64,000 bases of DNA, taken from Symsagittifera roscoffensis (lineage: Eukaryota > Xenacoelomorpha > Acoela > Convolutidae). Below the pieces are notes generated by a model. That model worked only from the letters and a program-made list of their open reading frames with translations. It searched no databases and had not been told where the DNA came from. Shown here piece by piece: positions 58,836 through 64,000 of this stretch (position 1 is the stretch's first letter; every line of letters begins with the position of its first letter). The position numbers and the translations under genes are program-made. The DNA lies in NCBI RefSeq assembly GCF_963678635.1, contig NC_087066.1, forward strand, positions 48,703,129 to 48,767,128, read 5' to 3'.

Positions 58836-59968
58836 CTGTGACTCTGCATGTTTCGGATGTGTCTTCGGGTGGTCGACAACCGATGGGCGACATTTGAGAC
58901 AGCGTGAACAACCCTCTTTCGCGCCCTCTTCCTCCTCCCCTCTCATCCTCTGTAGTTTAATGAGAGCCTTTGTGTATTTGTCCCGTTGTCTTTTGAACTG
59001 TTTTGTGTACCCGTCCGCTATCTTCTGAAGTGTGCTCGCAACTTCCGAGTTTGACAAAACATTCAGAAACTTCTCGGCGTTCTCCTGCTGTTTTGAAATC
59101 TTGTCTATGTTTTGACCTGCTGATTCTTTGATGTGAGTTCTTAGAAGCTTCAGCTCCTTCGGGAAGTTTTTCCCCAGCCGACTGATTAGGCTTTGAAGCT
59201 GGTTGAGATAGATGGAAGCTGTCAGTATGAGACTTGAGAAAGAAGTGTACTCCAAGCTAGACAGAGGAGTTGGTAGAAGCGTCACTTCAAACAAACTCCC
59301 ATCTGCACTGCTCCAGTTTGGTTCATTCCCACTTGCTAAGCTCTGATTGGCCAACGATGAACAAATGAAGGCTTTGAGGATTATGTAATGTATCAGTGAC
59401 GCGGCTTCATCATAACCTGCTAAGTTTTCAGAAGGGTTCAAGTTAGTTAGCCCGTTTTCTGACAACTTTGAGCTGAAATTAAACAACAAACTATCATTTT
59501 GCTTCAATCCCGAGGAGACTTCAATTTCAGGGCTGATAAAAGCGCGACATGATTCAAGAGTTTGGCCATCGAGTGGGTTTTCATCACACCATTTTCTCAG
59601 CTTTTGCTTCAGTTTGGCATCGTTCTTGTCATGTTTGGAAAAGTTTGGCTGTCTGGAAATGAATGAAGAAGAGGTGTGCAACAAAAGACGCATTTCATAG
59701 TTTTCTATGCGAAGCACTGAGTTGTCGATTTCAACGTTAAGCCACTTTTGATGGCTGCCGGCGTTGCGTAGATCGGTTGAACCGCTGAGCAGCTGTGAGA
59801 CTTGGCAGACTGACTTCTCGTGGCCCTTCAGAGAGGAGAGTCTGTGGAGAAGAAGAGCCATGCACTGAGAGTGTTTCAGGCGGTTTGACTCCACAATGCT
59901 GTTCAGTCGTTCCGCCACTTCGAACACTTCGGCGCAGAATGCAGTAATATCACAAGCTGATGTGTTGT
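58836..59968 (-). CDS. Long internal exon of an unrecognised protein-coding gene
   Basis: Open frame of >380 codons with good codon bias, bounded by an acceptor TTTGCAG (59975-59969) and a strong donor CAG/GTGAGC (GT at 58835-58834). The frame also stays open past the donor to a TAA at 58761, so it could be the last exon instead. It begins NTSACDITAFCAEVFEVAERL. Predicted mostly helical (LNSIVESNRLKHSQCMALLL; ASIYLNQLQSLISRLGKNF), with a Lys/Arg-rich coiled stretch (QFKRQRDKYTKALIKLQRM) and a Cys pair CSRCLKCR near the end. No family recognised. Better GC content and absence of stops compared with the neighbours indicate a host gene rather than a transposon. Confidence 0.7.
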
Positions 59969-60258
59969 CTGCAAAGTATTCATTTTACAATCACTAAATT
60001 GCAAAACCCTCAAAGCGTCTAAGAAAACGAAAAAACAAGCCAATCTTGAACTTTTTTTGGAAAGCTCAAGAGTCGATCAACCAAAAATGAAAGTCTTAAC
60101 ATAGTACCAGATTGATGAACCTTTTGGTCGGCAGGGGGTCGAGTCCCTGAGAAAAGGCGTCAGAAAACTTCCCTCCCCCGACCCCAATCCGCCCTGCAAA
60201 AAATTTTCATTGCACGTGTTGTCGTCCACTATATTATCACTAGCTAATGATGTTTATG

Positions 60259-60512
60259 CCCGAGTCGAGATTTTTCACCTAATTTGAATCAAGATTAGAG
60301 CGGTTTGAGCGGTTTTTTTAGACAATTATGCTCAAAATCTTGCTTCAAAATGAGCGGTTTGAGCGGTTTTTGAACGGTTTATCTAAAAAAAAAACGCTCA
60401 AAAACCGTTCAAACCGCTCATTTTGAAGCAAGATTTTGAGCGTAATTGTCTAAAAAAACCGCTCAAACCGCTCAAATCTTGCTTCAAATTAGGTGAAAAA
60501 TCTCGACTCGGG
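60259..60512. mobile_element. 254-bp foldback palindrome
   Basis: Starts CCCGAGTCGAGATTTTTCAC and ends with its reverse complement; the arms (~115 bp) pair almost perfectly around ~60385. Arms contain GAGCGGTTT tandem copies and CAAGATTTTGAGC. No ORF. Looks like a MITE or snapback element; no target-site duplication could be seen. Confidence 0.85.
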
Positions 60513-60827
60513 GAGGCAAAAACGGAACTGTACACATAAAACTGATCAACGATATTTTTTTGTGCGAACTTCAGTGTTGTGAAATGTTTCACATCATCGA
60601 GTAACACCAACTTTTACGAGAGGGCTGCTTGGTTGATGAGACCCTGTCATACTTTTTTGCTGCATGATTTTTACCGGTAAACAAGCGTAAAACTTTTAGT
60701 ATCTTGAGAGAAAAGGTTCCGCTTGGAACGCTTTTTCTCAAATGCAGTTCATTTAACCCAAAAAGTGACGGAGAAAAAACTGTCGAAAAGTTTTCGAGAA
60801 CAATAATGCCGCGGAATAATTAAATAC

Positions 60828-60964
60828 CTATATTTTTTAATCAGACAAGTTTGGGCGATCGACATTCTAGCTTTCATCGGAAACAAATTAATCTCCATTG
60901 AAGATATCAGCTCCCTGAGTTCAAGTTTAAGAGGATCAATATTTTCAGTTGTTTTTATGAAAAC
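60828..60964 (-). CDS. Possible upstream exon of the same gene
   Basis: 137 nt bounded by a good acceptor (ATTTTATTTTTGTCAG, ending 60965) and a plausible donor ATAG/GTATTT (GT at 60827-60826). It reads VFIKTTENIDPLKLELRELI then SSMEINLFPMKARMSIAQTC. Its end phase does not match the 59968 exon directly, so another exon would be needed, or it is a chance frame. Confidence 0.3.
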
Positions 60965-61029
60965 CTGACAAAAATAAAATTGCCAACACGCCGTGCTCTG
61001 GATATATTTCTGCGAGCTGTGAAACTCGC

Positions 61030-61340
61030 GGGTTGACCTCCATTGACCAAAAATGTTGCTCATACAATTCCATAAACTGAGTCTATGAAAAAAATACTAG
61101 TCATATAAATTATATACATTTTGCTAAACTGGTGTCATCGAATTTTCGAAGAAATTTTTTTATGTTTTGGCTTAAAAATTGATGTATTGTACCAAATAAA
61201 AAGAAAAAAGTTTTGTCAAAAACAGTGCGAATCATACAATTTCCATATATGCATTTCCAAGTAATTTTGAAATTGCCCTAAAAATTTGTTTTTGTGTTTT
61301 TTTTTCAACAGCAAAATGACGTTCATGGTCAAAATTTATG
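61030..61340 (-). mobile_element. Partial inverted copy of the 44.2-45.1-kb TIR element
   Basis: GACCAAAAATGTTGCTCATACAATTCCATAAACTGAGTCTATG matches, on the opposite strand, the right end of the 885-bp element (about 44.7-45.05 kb), including the ATACATTTTGCTAAA and TGTCAAAAA segments. The outer CCCGGG is missing. (Quoted in pieces; the first piece runs 61046-61084.). Confidence 0.65.
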
Positions 61341-62300
61341 CTTTTTCAGTATTTATTTTAGCAAAAAAAAACGGTATTGAAACATTCAATGCTTTGGCCA
61401 ATTTAGTCCAGAGCATTAACGAGCAGTTATGTATCATTTTAAATTACGCGAACGGCCTCAATTTTTGAATGAACTGTATAAAAAGAATTGAAATAGTTTT
61501 CTTACACTTACATTATTGCATTTACATTCTTACAGGTGTCTATTTCTTACACCTGAAAAATGAGACACCTGATACAGTCCGTGCTGATTTAATGGTGTTC
61601 TCCCATGTACTTCCTAGTTGTAATTGTAAATTTTTATTTAAAAAATTCTGTAACTAAATATCGTTTGGAAACAATTCATTATGATTATTATAACATTTCT
61701 AAGCAAACAGTCAAAAAACTGTACCATCAGAAAAAAACTATCAATTTTCGAAGGCTTTAAACTTTTTGTTGTTAAAATTTTAATTGAAAACTCGCAAAAG
61801 ACAGCATACCAAAAATTTATTTGAATGTTTCAAGCAATTTTGTTTTCTGTTTCTTTTTTATCTCCAAATAAACTCGACCTTTTAACTAATCATTTTGAAC
61901 TAATTTCACCATCTTTTTACTCTTTTAAACAGCACGAAAAGTTTTGTCGTCCTGAGCTCCAAGAAAAAACTACGTGGTTTGAAAATTGTTCAAATTTTAC
62001 TTCGTGCTTTTAGGGCTTGACCAGCTACCTAATCTGCACAATTTTTTTTCAATTTGATGATGTAAAATATTTGATAAAAAGAAATTGCGGATTCTGCTGA
62101 CAAATTTCGGATTGTGCAGCTAGAAATCAGTCGATCTCACTTTCAACGCAGTTTTCAAAACATAGCATTTTTCTCTGGATTAAAAAATTATACTTTTAAA
62201 CACTAAAAAAGCACTTGATTTACTGTTTAAAAACACTGCGAAAACAGTTTGCTTAAACTAAACTATGGAGGATCAACATGAGGGTAAAATATAGGGCGGC
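61341..62300. other. AT-rich DNA with no recognisable feature
   Basis: Short chance ORFs only (60-62 codons), none with a motif I recognise. Confidence 0.5.
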
Positions 62301-62390
62301 ATTATTTTTTTATAATTTTTTTTATAAAAGTTGCTCTGGAGAAGCGAATGATCAGAAAGGATGTAGGAATTCCGAAAATAGAGAAAATTT

Positions 62391-62660
62391 GTGGATCAAT
62401 ATGGTTCGGATTTTTGGGATTTGAAGGAAATTGTAAGCTCTCTAGAAGGAAAGATGGTTCAACAAGAACGCTACACCAGCAAGGATTGCCTGGTCTTTCA
62501 CAGTTTTCCGCTGAACCCCAACTCCGAACCCCAACAGTGTGTAATGTCAATTTTCAATTTTTCTTATTTCAAATTTGTGCCAGTTGACATCAAAACTTGT
62601 CACAAGCTACCATCTACCGACAATGGCGTTCCCATCATTGTGAAGTTCGAAGATGAATAG
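62391..62660 (+). pseudogene. CR1/L2-like LINE ORF1 fragment
   Basis: 89 codons. DFWDLKEIVSSLEGKMVQQE (coiled coil), then RYTSKDCLVFHSFPL (the 'r.sRr.nlii.GiPe' strand of the RRM-like ORF1 domain), and DIKTCHKLPSTDNGVPIIVK (the 'di..chRlg....piivkF' segment). Ends at a stop after VKFEDE. First part of a decayed LINE that continues to the right edge. Confidence 0.65.
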
Positions 62661-62826
62661 TTATTACTAGTTAAATCAAATGATTCCAACAGCATTTCGT
62701 TCTCGACAGTTTGTCTTTTATTTTCTGATAGATTATTTATGTTGAAACCAGCAATCAGAATCAGTTCACTTTCCAATCTGTTTAAATTGAACAAGATTAA
62801 TTCGCAATTTTCCAAAAAATCATTGA
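62655..62826 (-). pseudogene. LINE endonuclease fragment, inverted
   Basis: Minus-strand frame reads ELILIAGFNINNLSENKRQT then LLESFDLTS, the 'iil.GDFNidll' and 'll..f.l.q' segments of the AP-type endonuclease. It forms an inverted repeat with the plus-strand copy that follows (arms near 62780-62824 and 62843-62890). Confidence 0.65.
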
Positions 62827-62842
62827 AAGTGATTGCCTTCTA

Positions 62843-63115
62843 ATGATTTTTTTGGAAAAACACGAACTAATCCTGTTCAAATTAAACAGATTAGAAGGTA
62901 AACTGATTTTCATAGATGGTTTCAAATTGCATAAATTCTCAAAAAAAAACAAACTGTTGAGTACAAAAGGCGTTTGAAAACGTTCGATTTAATTATTATT
63001 AACTATTCATCTACGAGGGTTAATTCAATGTCAAGTTCTTCAATTGATCATTTGATATCGAGTATGGACCTAACTGTAAATAAATTTGCCTCTAATTTTA
63101 GTGAACACTTTGATC
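62843..63115 (+). pseudogene. LINE endonuclease fragment
   Basis: Plus-strand frames read ELILFKLNRLEGKLIFIDGF and, after a frameshift, IINYSSTRVNSMSSSSIDHL, which is the C-terminal 'PTR.t..s.slIDhi' segment of AP-type endonucleases in CR1-like elements. Stops interrupt. Confidence 0.68.
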
Positions 63116-63770
63116 AAGAGAGTACAATTTTTAGGCTTATGTAAAAAATCAAACTCTAATAAGTTTTTGCGAAATAGTTTTAGCTTTTGCTTTTGGAACA
63201 ATGACGAGTTTATATTAAATTTCTCTTTAGCTTGCGTCACAAATTGATTTACTTGAACAATCTGAACGTGAAGGTTTTAATAACCAGTCTTTAAATTGAT
63301 TTGTTCCGTCCTAAAAAAAACTCCGAAAAGCAATTTGAGTAAAAATTCTTGGATAACCACAATAATCAAAAACTTGATGAATAAGCAAAACAGTCTGCAT
63401 AAAAGGTGAGTAAAGCAACCGAACATTGAAAATAACAAGACATTTAGGTTGGCGAGAAAACAGTAATCAAAGAAATGCGTCAACGGGATTATATGATGCT
63501 TATAACAAAAAACGTTTCGGATTTTAAAATTTCAATGCTTTCAAGAAAACGTTTGATACAAATGACGGCAGAATTTTAATTGAAAAATAGAAAAATTTGG
63601 TTTTCGGGGTAAGAAATCACTCTTGATAGAAAGTTATCTATCAACTAGATAACAATCTGTATTCAGCTGAGATAAAAATCAGAAAACATTAAGTGTAAAG
63701 AAGGTGTTTATCAAGGATAGGTCTTAAGCGCTTTTCTTTTTTTTTTGATACATATCAACGTTTTGCTTGC
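63116..63770. other. Spacer within the decayed LINE, no readable frame
   Basis: Between endonuclease and RT motifs; no frame I can assign. A 68-codon minus ORF at 63277-63483 has no motif I recognise. Confidence 0.45.
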
Positions 63771-64000
63771 ACCCATTGAGTGAAACACTACTTTTTTTGC
63801 AGATGATACATTATTAGTGGGTGCCGATAACTTTTCCAAACATTCCAGGTTTCAGGCTAAACTAAACAATATATTCAAATGGTGCACTGTTCACAAATCG
63901 CTAATTAATGAATCATATAGCCAGATAAAGAAACTTGGTTGAACTTGTGACAACAATATTTTTCTAATCGGTAAATATTCTTTAGAAGTAGTATCTGTCT
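63771..64000 (+). pseudogene. LINE reverse transcriptase fragment (FADD box)
   Basis: Reads TTFFADDTLLVGADNFSKHS and then AKLNNIFKWCTVHKSLIN, the catalytic 'fADDt' box and the following 'l..l..W...nkL.iN' segment of CR1/L2 RT. A TGA lies just upstream of the box. Runs off the right edge; same family as the source of the 34-43-kb array, by motif. Confidence 0.75.

Noticed and set aside
63277-63483. 68-codon minus ORF
   Set aside because: Low-complexity Leu/Phe stretch inside the decayed LINE; no motif.

Overview
Eukaryotic, probably invertebrate metazoan, DNA. The window is dominated by transposable elements and satellite arrays. It holds fragments of a Ty3/gypsy-type LTR element, CR1/L2-like non-LTR elements, a Penelope-like GIY-YIG fragment, TIR and foldback elements, and a protein-primed family-B DNA polymerase element. 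Spliceosomal exon boundaries are visible around 58.8-60.0 kb. I cannot name the species. No rRNA or tRNA gene was found, and no CRISPR array. A 200-N scaffold gap lies at 55253-55452.

Layout. (1) 1-13.1 kb: a large, partly decayed gypsy-type retrotransposon on the minus strand, cut by the left window edge. In element order it has a leader with two minisatellites, gag with zinc knuckles, a DTG protease, RT (YVDD), RNase H/integrase (HHCC, DDE, GPF), then two unusual 3' modules. The first is a macro domain reached in frame through one TAG at the end of pol. The second is a 712-codon open frame with a heptad-repeat coiled coil and a complete SGNH/GDSL-hydrolase motif set. (2) 13.1-14.6 kb: candidate 5' LTR and unassigned DNA. 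(3) 14.6-17.9 kb: three tandem ~1.1-kb satellite units. (4) 18-32.4 kb: three tandem 4-5-kb units, each with an internal TCCGGAAGGGTCCC minisatellite and the same short decayed ORF. The last unit forms one arm of a ~1-kb-arm inverted repeat ending at 34.36 kb. (5) 34.4-43.6 kb: an array of ~570-bp units that look like degraded 3' ends of non-LTR reverse transcriptase. (6) 44.2-45.5 kb: an 885-bp TIR element and a Penelope-like GIY-YIG fragment. (7) 48.1-54.6 kb: the second notable system. A minus-strand zinc-finger and protein-primed PolB gene (two stops, two frameshifts) faces, across a 60-bp x 4 CRE-palindrome array flanked by mirror-image CCAAT boxes, a plus-strand set of intact ORFs of 195, 52 (two-TM) and 167 aa. 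The first two overlap as TGATG. (8) 55.5-64 kb: mostly AT-rich DNA with one long protein-coding exon (58.84-59.97 kb, minus), a 254-bp foldback palindrome and a decayed CR1-like LINE running off the right edge.

How parts work together. In the retrotransposon, gag, protease, RT, RNase H and integrase are the standard copying machinery. The macro and SGNH modules occupy the place where env-like accessory genes usually sit, so I infer accessory roles. In the PolB element the divergent layout and shared promoter imply coordinated expression of the replicative polymerase and the small proteins. The small proteins look intact while the polymerase copy is broken. All functional statements rest on motifs read by eye; no database search was run.
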